From positions 1 through 13,123 of the forward strand of contig JANXQR010000460.1 in the NCBI GenBank assembly GCA_025353435.1: a DNA stretch of 13,123 nucleotides, in the 5' to 3' direction. Positions 1 through 6,920 of the stretch are shown piece by piece; position 1 is the first letter of the stretch; each line of letters starts with the position of its first letter. The notes beneath the pieces were generated by a model, which did not search any database, was not told the origin of the DNA, and saw only the letters and a list, made by a program, of their open reading frames with translations. Source of the stretch: Acidobacteriota bacterium. Lineage in GTDB: Bacteria > Acidobacteriota > Terriglobia > Terriglobales > Acidobacteriaceae. A program made the translations under genes and the position numbers.

Positions 1-43
1 GCTCAACGCAATTTCTGGATCGGTATTTGAGGCGAGGTTTGCT

Positions 44-1564
44 ATGAGAAATTTGAGAGTGCTGCTGGTTGTCTCCGTCGTCACTTTGGCGCAATCCACG
101 CTGGTCAATGCTCAGCCGGACCTTGCTGCGTTGCGTACCGCTTGCGCAGAGGACGCACAAAAGCTGTGCGCGGGAGTGCAACAGGGCGGGGGCCGTGTGG
201 TGGCCTGTCTGAAGGAACATAAGGACTCGCTGTCTGATGGGTGCAAGCGTGCCGCGGGATTGCCTGTGACCCCAAGTCTTGCGCCGAGCGCTCCTGTTAC
301 CCCACCTGCTTCCGGACCCAATGGCTCTGGCGCAGGGGCCAATGCCCCGGCTGCGACGTCGCCCTCCACTGCTGCGTCGAGCACTTCGGCCTCCCCGGCT
401 AATCCGGCCCCCTCCGCTTCAGCCGCTGCCGGAGAAAAGCTTGTGGAACGCGCCATCATAGATACAGAGCATCAGGGGATGCGCGTGGCAACGATGCATG
501 TGCCCGAAAAGTGGCATTTCGAGAGCAAGATCGAGTGGCACTATAACTGGATTGAGAACCCGATTTCCTATTCGGCACATGCGGAGAATCCCGACAACGC
601 AGAGGCTTATTTCCAATACCCGCTGTTGCGGTTGGAGTCCACCGAAGTTGCTCCCCAATTGAGGCAATACAACCGGGGCAAGCAATCCAAGCCAGGTGAC
701 CGCATGCCCCTTGGAGCCATTTACTGCCCACCGATGCCTCCGATTCAGACTTTGGCGATGTTCATCAAGAAGGTTCGCGCTGATGTCGCCAATCTCAAAT
801 GGATTGGGCAGCAGGACCTGCCGGATCTGGCAAAGGTGCTGAAACTACCCCCATGGCCCAACCAGCATGGCGTTGCCATCAAGATCGGCTACGACTTGAA
901 TGGCCAACCCGTTGAGGAGGCTTTTTTTGGCGTTTACTACATCGCCAAAGTCGGCAACGACGCTGCGAACGTGGGTCAACTGAGTGTTGGCGCAGGCACT
1001 GTGCAACAGACCAACTGGGGGTTCCAGGGACTGCAAAGCATGCGCGCGCCGGCCGGCACGCTGGATAAACGCATGCCGATGTTTTGTGTCATGGCCAAGT
1101 CGATGTACCTCAATCCGGAGTGGGTCCGGCTCTCCAAAGCGATCAACGACAAGTTGCTGGCCGACTTCAACCAAAAGCTAAAGCAGGGCGACGATCAACT
1201 CCGCGCGGCACAGGCGATTATGGAACAGACGATGAAGCAGCAGGCGGCGTTCCAGGCGAACTTCGACAAGCAGGAAGAAGCCTTCCGCAACAGCCCCGGT
1301 GTTAATGATGATTTTCTGCGCGATCACGATGGCGGCGGACGCGACGGCGGCGCCCGCAGCGCCTCCGACCATTGGAGCGATTTGATCCGCGGCGTCGACA
1401 CAGTCAACGATCCCAGCACCGGCGGTACGACGCAGCTTTCGAACCTGGGCCAGTATCACTTTACCGACGGCTTCGGCAATTACCGCACGACGGATAATCC
1501 CAATTACACGCCGGAACAGGCAGGTGAAGTGGGAAGCTGGACTCTGATGTCTGCTGCGCCTTAA
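44..1564 (+). CDS. Exported protein with one cysteine-rich (GLG1-type) repeat and an unknown C-terminal region
   Basis: This 506-residue protein is probably secreted or periplasmic. Residues 1-23 form a signal peptide with a basic start, a hydrophobic core and a likely cut after VNA. Residues 34-67 carry four cysteines (34, 42, 55, 67) in the pattern of the GLG1/FGFR cysteine-rich repeat, including ACAEDAQKLC and VVACLKEHKDSLSDGC. Residues 73-128 are a low-complexity Pro/Ala/Ser/Thr linker. Residues 132-380 form a globular region I do not recognise, with two more cysteines (228, 348). Residues 370-415 are Gln/Lys/Ala-rich and probably helical. The tail (about 447-504) carries VNDPSTGGTTQLSN, then YHFTDGFGNYRTTDNPNY, and ends near GSWTLM. 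The start is set by GAGG at 34-37, six bases before ATG. The gene converges on aroA with 54 bases between the stops. The repeat and the export signal are seen; the role is unknown. Confidence 0.85.
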   Translation: MRNLRVLLVVSVVTLAQSTLVNAQPDLAALRTACAEDAQKLCAGVQQGGGRVVACLKEHKDSLSDGCKRAAGLPVTPSLAPSAPVTPPASGPNGSGAGANAPAATSPSTAASSTSASPANPAPSASAAAGEKLVERAIIDTEHQGMRVATMHVPEKWHFESKIEWHYNWIENPISYSAHAENPDNAEAYFQYPLLRLESTEVAPQLRQYNRGKQSKPGDRMPLGAIYCPPMPPIQTLAMFIKKVRADVANLKWIGQQDLPDLAKVLKLPPWPNQHGVAIKIGYDLNGQPVEEAFFGVYYIAKVGNDAANVGQLSVGAGTVQQTNWGFQGLQSMRAPAGTLDKRMPMFCVMAKSMYLNPEWVRLSKAINDKLLADFNQKLKQGDDQLRAAQAIMEQTMKQQAAFQANFDKQEEAFRNSPGVNDDFLRDHDGGGRDGGARSASDHWSDLIRGVDTVNDPSTGGTTQLSNLGQYHFTDGFGNYRTTDNPNYTPEQAGEVGSWTLMSAAP

Positions 1565-1618
1565 TTGCTCTGAAGCAGAGACCGCGAGGCAGGTACCTAA
1601 GCCCCACAGACCCTGGTA

Positions 1619-2920
1619 CTACCGCTCCGCAACCTGATCCAATAGATCGAAAAACTCGGGAAAACTGATGGCTGCTGATTCGGCGCCCTGGATCAGCGTC
1701 TCGCCCTCGGCCCGCAATGCAGCCACACTGAAGGCCATGGCAATGCGATGATCGCCGCCTGAGTCAATTGTGGCTCCGTGCAGGGTCTGGCCGCCGGGCA
1801 CATCGAGGCCATCTTCGAATTCCTCCACCTCGGCACCCATGGCACGCAGATTTTTCGCGACCAGAGCGATGCGATCGGACTCTTTCACGCGCAGTTCTTT
1901 GGCGTCACGGATACGAATGCCGCCGCTGGTGTAGGGAGCAATCGCCGCCAACACCGGCAACTCATCAATGAGCTGCGCGGCCAATGCGCCGGTAATTGCA
2001 GTGGAGCGCATGCCACCTGTGGGACCGGTCACCTGTACGGTTCCGACCAGTTCTGCATTCTTCTCTTCGAGATTCAACACGCTGATGTGCGCGCCCAGCG
2101 CGGTCAACACATCAAGGAGAGCTGCGCGCGTTGGGTTAAGGCCTAGCCAATCGAGCACCAGTCCCGAGTTCGGAAACAGCGCCGCGGCACAAAGGAAGAA
2201 CGCCGCTGACGAGAGGTCGCCGGGCACGGCCGCGTTGATAGCGTGAAGTGTCTGCTGCCCTTGGATGGAAACGGAGCCGAGCGTGCGTTCGAGTTCCGCG
2301 CCAAACGCCCGCAATGCCAACTCGCTGTGATCTCGGGTACGCACCGATTCGTGCACCGTGGTCTTGCCCTGCGTCTGCAGGCCTGCAAGCAGAATGCAGG
2401 TCTTTACCTGGGCGCTGGGAACCGGTGTGGAGAAATCGATCGACTGCAACGGAGTTCCCTCGATCACAATTGGCGCGTGGCCTTCAGTAAGTGCGAGGCG
2501 TGCTCCCATCTCCGCGAGCGGCTTGCGGATACGTTCCATGGGCCGACGCGAGAGCGACTCATCGCCAATCAGCGTGAACGTCCCCGCTTGCGGGGCCAGC
2601 AGCCCTGAGATCATGCGCATGGTCGATCCCGAGTTGCCGCAATCAAGCGCCTCGGCTGACGGGGTCACGCGTCCACCCATGCCGGTCACTTCGATGGTGC
2701 CGTCGCTAAGCTTGTTGACCGTAGCGCCCAGGGCTTGCATGCACTTGAGGGTGGATGCGCAGTCCGCGCCCGTCGAGAAATTCGTGAATCGCGATGTGCC
2801 CTCAGCAAATGCGGCCAGCATTCCGTAACGGTGGCTGATGGATTTGTCGCCAGGCAGCCGCAGGGCTCCAATCACATTGCGGGCCGGCTTGATAATGCGT
2901 TCTTCAATGGCGCTGTGCAA
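1619..2920 (-). CDS. aroA: 3-phosphoshikimate 1-carboxyvinyltransferase (EPSP synthase), class II type
   Basis: EPSP synthase joins phosphoenolpyruvate to shikimate 3-phosphate, the sixth step of the shikimate route to chorismate and aromatic amino acids, in the cytosol. Family motifs run through the whole length: LPGDKSISHR near the N-terminus, then DCGNSGSTMR, GDESLSRRPM, STPVPSAQVK, RTRDHSEL, LNPTR, IDELPVLA (active-site Asp), RVKESDRI and GDHRIAMAF. The open frame reaches a GTG at 2984-2986 that overlaps the phosphatase stop (GTGA). However, TTG at 2918-2920 has GGAG at 2926-2929 with a five-base gap. It gives 433 residues, close to the usual 425-445, and removes an atypical 22-residue leader, so I prefer it. 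The upstream phosphatase gene is on the same strand, so the two are probably co-transcribed. The SAQ-x-K, R-x-H-[ST]-E, GDK-[ST] and N-x-T-R motifs mark it as class II. Confidence 0.96.
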   Translation of the reverse strand: MHSAIEERIIKPARNVIGALRLPGDKSISHRYGMLAAFAEGTSRFTNFSTGADCASTLKCMQALGATVNKLSDGTIEVTGMGGRVTPSAEALDCGNSGSTMRMISGLLAPQAGTFTLIGDESLSRRPMERIRKPLAEMGARLALTEGHAPIVIEGTPLQSIDFSTPVPSAQVKTCILLAGLQTQGKTTVHESVRTRDHSELALRAFGAELERTLGSVSIQGQQTLHAINAAVPGDLSSAAFFLCAAALFPNSGLVLDWLGLNPTRAALLDVLTALGAHISVLNLEEKNAELVGTVQVTGPTGGMRSTAITGALAAQLIDELPVLAAIAPYTSGGIRIRDAKELRVKESDRIALVAKNLRAMGAEVEEFEDGLDVPGGQTLHGATIDSGGDHRIAMAFSVAALRAEGETLIQGAESAAISFPEFFDLLDQVAER

Positions 2921-2925
2921 GAAAA

Positions 2926-2929
2926 CTCC
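2926..2929 (-). promoter_or_regulatory. Ribosome binding site supporting the TTG start of aroA
   Basis: The minus strand reads GGAG, five bases, then TTG (2918-2920). The other candidate, GTG at 2984-2986, overlaps the phosphatase stop and has no clear Shine-Dalgarno sequence. This decides the start I chose, though coupled initiation at GTG is not excluded. Confidence 0.5.
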
Positions 2930-2982
2930 GGGAAGACGGGAATAAATAAAGTCTACCAAGTGACGAGCCCTTGGTCCCTGCT

Positions 2983-4794
2983 TCACCGCACTTTGAGCAC
3001 AATGATCGTTTCATCATCAAACCGGTCGTGGCCATCCTGGAAGCGGCTTACGTCGGCTAGAATGGCCTCACCGATCTCCGCAGCCGACGACTCACGGTGG
3101 CAGCAAAGCATGTTCGCGAGACGTTCGTCGCCGTACATTTCGTCCTGAGCATTTTCCGCATCGAGAATGCCGTCAGAGACAAATACCACGGCATCGCCGG
3201 GCTGCGTCTCGACACGGAATTCGTCGTATGCGGCATCAGGAAACATACCGAGAGGAAAACCCTCAGCGCGAATGACCGTTGATATTCCGTTTCGGCACAG
3301 AATTGGCTGCACAGCACCAGAATTGGCGACTTGCAGCACGCGGGTGTCATCGTTCCAAAGCGCGAAGAGCATGGTGACGTATTGCGAGTCGAGCTTTCGC
3401 TCCTGCAGCGCATCGTTCAATTGGGCCAGCATTTGCGGTGGCTGCAGCCGCTGAATCGCAGCGGAGCGCATGATGCCGCTCACCAGCGCAGCAAACAGCG
3501 CAGCTGGAGCCGCTTTGCCGCTCACATCGCCCAATACGATCGCGCTTTGGTCTTTCCCATACTCGAGGAAATCGTAAAGATCTCCGCCGATGGTGCGAGC
3601 CGGCAGGAATCGCACCGCCATCTCCGCGTTGGCATGCTGTGGAGGATCAGTCGGCAAGAGGCGCAGTTGTACCTCGCGCGCCATGGCGATGTCCTTCTCA
3701 AGCTGGCGCTCCTGGCGGCGCACGGCCTGGTAGAGCCGCGCATTCTCAATGGCGATTGCAATCTGCGCAGCCAGCGTGGTGAGCATGCGCTCATGCTCTT
3801 CGTTGAAATAGCCGGCTCTGGTGTGCTCCAAATCGAGCACCCCGATCACGCGTCCCTTGTAGAACAAAGGCACAATCAGCTCAGAACGTGTCTCAGGGTT
3901 CATTTCGAGGTAGCGGGAATCTTTCTGGACATCCGGCACGTTGACCACTCGCCACTCGCGTACGGACGCGCCCACCAGCCCACTCGTGATGGGAATCCGG
4001 CGCCGCGGAGCATGCGTGTACCCAAAGCGCCACGCATAACGCGTGACAAGAAGTTCACCCTTCTCGTCGAGCAGCATGACGGTGAACATCTGATAGTCGA
4101 TGAGGCGGCGCAAGAGCTGGCCAACGCGTTCAAGCAGAGGGTCGAGGTCGAGAATCGAAGTCAGCTCAACGGCGATTTCATTGAGCACGGTGAGGGTGCG
4201 CGCCTGGCGCGAGACGCGGCTGTAAAGGCGCGCGTTTTCAATGGCCTGGGCGATGCGCGAAGCTGTCAAAGAAAGCAGGTGCAGGTGTTCGGGACGGAAA
4301 TAATCGATCTGTTCGCTTTCGATGTCCATGACGCCGATCAGCCGGTTCTTTGCGATCAAGGGAACCGCCAACTCAGATCGCACGTCGGGGTTCACGGCAA
4401 TGTAGGATGGCTCCGAGCGCACATCGTTCAGCAGCATGGGCATTCGGGTAAGCGCCACTTGACCCACCACGCCTTTGCCCATGGGGAAGTGCATGCGCTC
4501 CACTTCCGGTGTGTGCCCGATCTGGAAGCGCATGCGCAGATCCTGTGTGCGGTCATTCAGCAGAAGGATGGCGAAGATGCGGTAGTGAATGATGGCCCGC
4601 ACCAGTTCCGAGGTGCGGTTGAGCAATGTCTGCAGATCGAGAGTGGTATTGAGCGCGTCAGAGAGCTGCACCAAGTATGCGAGGTCGGCCGGCTCCACGC
4701 GCACATTCAGCGGATCGAGAAGCGAACCGGCGGCGGGCCGGTAGTCGCCTTCAAACTCGGGCTCGGGATTCGAGGGTGGGCGCGAAGAGGGCAT
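2983..4794 (-). CDS. Tandem-GAF, SpoIIE/RsbU-type PP2C serine/threonine phosphatase
   Basis: This is a predicted cytosolic signalling phosphatase; no membrane segment is seen. Residue numbers count from the ATG at 4848. Residues 20-50 are Pro-rich. GAF1 spans about 68-207 and GAF2 about 228-372. Both hold the same NP-x-x-RSEL-x-VPL...IGV-x-D core and both end in AIENARLY, so they arose by duplication. A helix with MAREVQLRLLP (389-399) links to the PP2C domain (about 405-621). That domain shows the metal-binding acids in TIGGDLYDF (Asp423, Asp426), GDVSGKA (Asp441), FVSDG (Asp559) and DDET (611-612). Family members dephosphorylate anti-anti-sigma proteins of the RsbV/SpoIIAA kind, with GAF domains as sensors. 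No such partner is encoded nearby. Neither possible ATG (4846-4848 or 4792-4794) has a good ribosome binding site. I chose the second because the extra 18 residues look non-coding. Confidence 0.93.
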   Translation of the reverse strand: MPSSRPPSNPEPEFEGDYRPAAGSLLDPLNVRVEPADLAYLVQLSDALNTTLDLQTLLNRTSELVRAIIHYRIFAILLLNDRTQDLRMRFQIGHTPEVERMHFPMGKGVVGQVALTRMPMLLNDVRSEPSYIAVNPDVRSELAVPLIAKNRLIGVMDIESEQIDYFRPEHLHLLSLTASRIAQAIENARLYSRVSRQARTLTVLNEIAVELTSILDLDPLLERVGQLLRRLIDYQMFTVMLLDEKGELLVTRYAWRFGYTHAPRRRIPITSGLVGASVREWRVVNVPDVQKDSRYLEMNPETRSELIVPLFYKGRVIGVLDLEHTRAGYFNEEHERMLTTLAAQIAIAIENARLYQAVRRQERQLEKDIAMAREVQLRLLPTDPPQHANAEMAVRFLPARTIGGDLYDFLEYGKDQSAIVLGDVSGKAAPAALFAALVSGIMRSAAIQRLQPPQMLAQLNDALQERKLDSQYVTMLFALWNDDTRVLQVANSGAVQPILCRNGISTVIRAEGFPLGMFPDAAYDEFRVETQPGDAVVFVSDGILDAENAQDEMYGDERLANMLCCHRESSAAEIGEAILADVSRFQDGHDRFDDETIIVLKVR

Positions 4795-4955
4795 GGGGAT
4801 CGAATGGAAATGATAGCGTACGCAGGGGGAATGAGGCAGGGAACACATGTCGGTGAAAAAGTGAAGGAGTGAAGTAGGGAACAGCTTGACCGCAAACCGC
4901 TGCAGGCAGGCGCGGTCTTTCTGACCCCTGATCTAGGATCCCCGAACCCCTGTTT

Positions 4956-5711
4956 TCAGTCCGCTCCCAGCTCCCGCACAATTGCCACGCTTGCGGAGGC
5001 ACCGAGGCGGTTGGCGCCGGCTTCAAGCATGGTTCGCGCGTCACTCAGGGTGCGAATTCCGCCCGACGCCTTGACGCCACAGCGGCCGCCGGCCACGCCC
5101 CGCAGTAGGGCCACGTCCGGGGCTGTCGCACCGCCGATGGAGAAGCCGGTCGAAGTCTTGAGGAAGTCGGCCCCTGAATGGATCGCAATCTCAGCGCCTC
5201 GGAGTTTCTCCTCCACGTTCAGCAGGCATGTCTCGAGGATCACTTTGAGAATCGCGCCATGATCGTGGGCCATGGAAGCAGCGGCTCGGATAGTGTTCTC
5301 GACCGCTTGATGGCTGCCGCTCTTGAGCAGTCCGACTGGAATAACCATGTCCAGTTCGCGCGCGCCCAGGCAGGTGAGTGCCGCCGCTTCCTGGCGCAGG
5401 GTGGAGGGCAGCGAGGCGCCCAGCGGAAATCCGATTACGACGCCAACTGGAACTCCGGTGCCGGAGAGCAATCCGACCGCAGTGGACGCCCATACAGGGT
5501 TAACCATGGCGCACGCGAATCGGTAGCGGATCGCTTCGTCGCACAGGTTCTCCACCTGCTCCCGCGTTGCGTCCGGTTTCAACAGTGTGTGGTCGATTAC
5601 GGCCGCCAGGTTATGCCAGCTCGACAGCGTTTGCGATGCGAAAGCTGCAGAGTCAAAACTGCCGTGGTCAAAGTCGATATCCGAATCCGGAATCGGGGTA
5701 ATTGTTGCCAT
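4956..5711 (-). CDS. deoC: Deoxyribose-phosphate aldolase
   Basis: DeoC splits 2-deoxyribose 5-phosphate into glyceraldehyde 3-phosphate and acetaldehyde, the last step of deoxynucleoside breakdown, in the cytosol. Numbering is from the upstream ATG at 5717. The class I aldolase barrel is complete: IDHTLLKPDAT (41-51), ELDMVIPVG (Asp123), LKVILET (157-163), DFLKTSTGFS with the Schiff-base lysine Lys187, VKASGGIRT with the second catalytic lysine Lys216, and a C-terminal phosphate-binding GASASVAIV. A 30-residue N-terminal extension rich in Asp and Ser precedes the conserved core. Of two nearby ATGs, the one at 5709-5711 sits seven bases after GGAG. The one at 5715-5717 is only one base from it, so the shorter 251-residue form is preferred. 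The gene lies between the NTF2-like gene and the phosphatase gene and has its own promoter-like site upstream. Confidence 0.96.
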   Translation of the reverse strand: MATITPIPDSDIDFDHGSFDSAAFASQTLSSWHNLAAVIDHTLLKPDATREQVENLCDEAIRYRFACAMVNPVWASTAVGLLSGTGVPVGVVIGFPLGASLPSTLRQEAAALTCLGARELDMVIPVGLLKSGSHQAVENTIRAAASMAHDHGAILKVILETCLLNVEEKLRGAEIAIHSGADFLKTSTGFSIGGATAPDVALLRGVAGGRCGVKASGGIRTLSDARTMLEAGANRLGASASVAIVRELGAD

Positions 5712-5718
5712 TTTCATG

Positions 5719-5722
5719 CTCC
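5719..5722 (-). promoter_or_regulatory. Ribosome binding site deciding the deoC start
   Basis: The minus strand reads AAGGAG, then CATGAAA, then ATG. The seven-base gap favours the ATG at 5709-5711 over the ATG at 5715-5717, which is one base from the site. Confidence 0.6.
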
Positions 5723-5771
5723 TTTTCCTGAACGCTCTTCCGGCGCTCTTCTTTGCTGGTCCCGGGGAATG

Positions 5772-5801
5772 AGTATAGTGCTTTCCTTGCTAAGGAACCA
5801 A
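5772..5801 (-). promoter_or_regulatory. Candidate sigma70 promoter for deoC with an inverted repeat in the spacer
   Basis: On the minus strand, -35 TTGGTT (5796-5801) and -10 TATACT (5772-5777, five of six matches to TATAAT) are separated by 18 bases. The predicted transcript would start near 5765 and leave a leader of about 55 bases before the deoC ATG. The inverted repeat TTCCTT-GCT-AAGGAA (5783-5797) overlaps the -35 edge and fills most of the spacer, where a repressor could block polymerase. The -35 match is weak, and the regulator is not identifiable. Confidence 0.45.
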
Positions 5802-5903
5802 GTGGTCGCGGCTGATTTATTCGACGACAAATGGGCTGAATCGGATTCCTGCGCCCGCATTGATATTGGGAAAAATGTTGGCCTAACTATTGAAAGTGAC
5901 CGC

Positions 5904-6248
5904 TTACTCAATGTCCATGCGGACGATAAGCCCATTTTCAATCCTATAAGCGTGCTGTACGGTGGTATCCAACAGGAGTTTACCGTCGCGATCCCGGACT
6001 AGCTGATGAACCTCAACGACCCATCTGCCAGTTTCGTCTTCACGAATATTTAGCGGTTCCACATTCGGGTCGAGAATTTGCCACTGCTGGGTCCAATATT
6101 CGCGCACTCCTTCTACCCCAAAGACGAATCCGCCTTCCATTCCGTTCGGCCACACCACATCAGGGTGCATGCGGGCCAGCACGGCGTCCAACGCACGCGC
6201 GTTAAATTCGCGATAGGCGCCAAGCAGCAGTTCGCGGGCTTCTTGCAA
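5904..6248 (-). CDS. SnoaL-like / NTF2-fold protein of unknown substrate
   Basis: This 114-residue protein has the pattern of the NTF2-like (SnoaL) fold, a small cone-shaped domain used as an enzyme or ligand-binding pocket. It starts with the helix EARELLLGAYREFNARALD. HPDVVWPNGMEGG follows, then GVEGVREYWTQQW, then the strand set WVVEVHQLVRDRDGKLL and DTTVQHAYRIENGLIVRM. Such proteins include isomerases, dehydratases and plain binding proteins, so no reaction can be named. The start is TTG at 6246-6248 with GGAG at 6256-6259, seven bases upstream; the first ATG in frame is 26 codons later and would cut the first helix. It follows hpt by 20 bases on the same strand, so the two are probably co-transcribed. 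There is no signal peptide, so a cytosolic location is likely. Confidence 0.85.
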   Translation of the reverse strand: MQEARELLLGAYREFNARALDAVLARMHPDVVWPNGMEGGFVFGVEGVREYWTQQWQILDPNVEPLNIREDETGRWVVEVHQLVRDRDGKLLLDTTVQHAYRIENGLIVRMDIE

Positions 6249-6255
6249 CGGGCGT

Positions 6256-6259
6256 CTCC
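6256..6259 (-). promoter_or_regulatory. Ribosome binding site for the TTG-initiated NTF2-like gene
   Basis: GGAG, seven bases, then TTG on the minus strand. It supports a rare start codon for the gene just after hpt; no ATG in frame would keep the N-terminal helix. Confidence 0.55.
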
Positions 6260-6268
6260 GAGCGGCGG

Positions 6269-6814
6269 CTATTCGGGATGATCGGGAGTCATCAGGCAGA
6301 TGTCGGGAAGATTGCGGTAACGCTCGGCGTAGTCCATGCCGTAACCGATGACGAACAGGTTTGGGATCGAAAAGCCCACGTAATCCGCATCGATTTTTTC
6401 AATGCGGCGAGATGGCTTGTCGAGCAGGGCAGCGATGCGCAGTGACTTGGGGTGATGTTGCAGGATGATTTTGCGAAGGTAGGAAAGCGTCAGGCCTGTA
6501 TCGAGAATGTCCTCGACAATCAGCACATTTTTGCCTTCGACCGGCTCGTCCAGATCCTTGATCAGCTTCACAGCGCCTGACGAGCGCTGGCCTTTCCCGT
6601 AGCTCGACACCGCCACAAAATCAAATGTGGCGTCCACCTCTACCGCCCGTGCGAGATCGGCAAGGAACGGCGCGGCGCCCTTGAGCACGCCCACCATTAC
6701 GAGCTTCTCCCCGTTGAGGTCGCGGGTAATGTCAGCGCCCATTTCAGCAACTCGATCGGCAATCTGGTGACGCGTGTAGAGAACCTGAAGCCCCTGACGA
6801 ATGAGAGTGGCCAT
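6269..6814 (-). CDS. hpt: Hypoxanthine phosphoribosyltransferase
   Basis: Hpt makes IMP (and usually GMP) from hypoxanthine or guanine and PRPP in cytosolic purine salvage. The 181-residue length is normal for the family. Motifs in order: VGVLKGAAPF (41-50), the flexible catalytic loop SSYGKGQRSSG (70-80), the PRPP-binding stretch VLIVEDILDTGLTL (97-110) with its acidic pair, the base-contacting LLDKPSRR (130-137) and the C-terminal VGFSIPNLFVIGYGMDYAERY (146-166). All expected catalytic positions appear intact. The ATG at 6812-6814 fits the family N-terminus, although its ribosome binding site is weak. Divergent from lgt, with 106 bases between the starts. The NTF2-like gene follows 20 bases downstream. 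Confidence 0.96.
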   Translation of the reverse strand: MATLIRQGLQVLYTRHQIADRVAEMGADITRDLNGEKLVMVGVLKGAAPFLADLARAVEVDATFDFVAVSSYGKGQRSSGAVKLIKDLDEPVEGKNVLIVEDILDTGLTLSYLRKIILQHHPKSLRIAALLDKPSRRIEKIDADYVGFSIPNLFVIGYGMDYAERYRNLPDICLMTPDHPE

Positions 6815-6907
6815 GACTCAGTATCGCCTGAAGGCGGGGTAGGGAAGCAAGCGTGCTTGTGAAAAATCCGGCTCCGAGCGAAGAATCGATGGCCGCTGAG
6901 CCCCGTC

Positions 6908-6913
6908 TATACT
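6908..6913 (+). promoter_or_regulatory. Possible -10 element immediately before lgt
   Basis: TATACT lies eight bases before the lgt ATG. If used as a -10 box, transcription would begin at or next to the start codon and give a leaderless mRNA. No convincing -35 is seen 16-18 bases upstream (the region reads AATCGATG), so this is weak. Confidence 0.25.
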
Positions 6914-6920
6914 CAAAGAG

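Noticed and set aside
1565..1618. CTCTG-AAG-CAGAG between the first gene and aroA as a terminator
   Set aside because: The stem is only five base pairs and no T run follows on either strand.
3331..4872. A 513-codon open frame on the plus strand across the phosphatase gene
   Set aside because: It is fully antisense to a well-supported gene, is rich in His, Arg and Gln with no domain pattern, and has no ribosome binding site. Long antisense frames are common opposite G+C-rich genes.
4849..4955. Repeated TTCAC units and the GATCCTAGATC near-palindrome between deoC and the phosphatase gene
   Set aside because: They are short and imperfect, with no promoter or terminator layout around them.
5714..5941. 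A 75-codon minus-strand frame in the gap before deoC
   Set aside because: It overlaps the NTF2-like gene's end, the deoC promoter and the deoC ribosome binding site, and shows no conserved pattern.
5178..6002. A 274-codon plus-strand frame over deoC and the NTF2-like gene
   Set aside because: It crosses two conserved minus-strand genes and the deoC promoter region, and its translation changes character with each; no family motif is visible.
6825..6859. Short dyads CGCC-TGAA-GGCG and CAAGC-GT-GCTTG in the hpt/lgt gap as operators
   Set aside because: The arms are four to five bases, expected many times by chance, and no promoter hexamers frame them.
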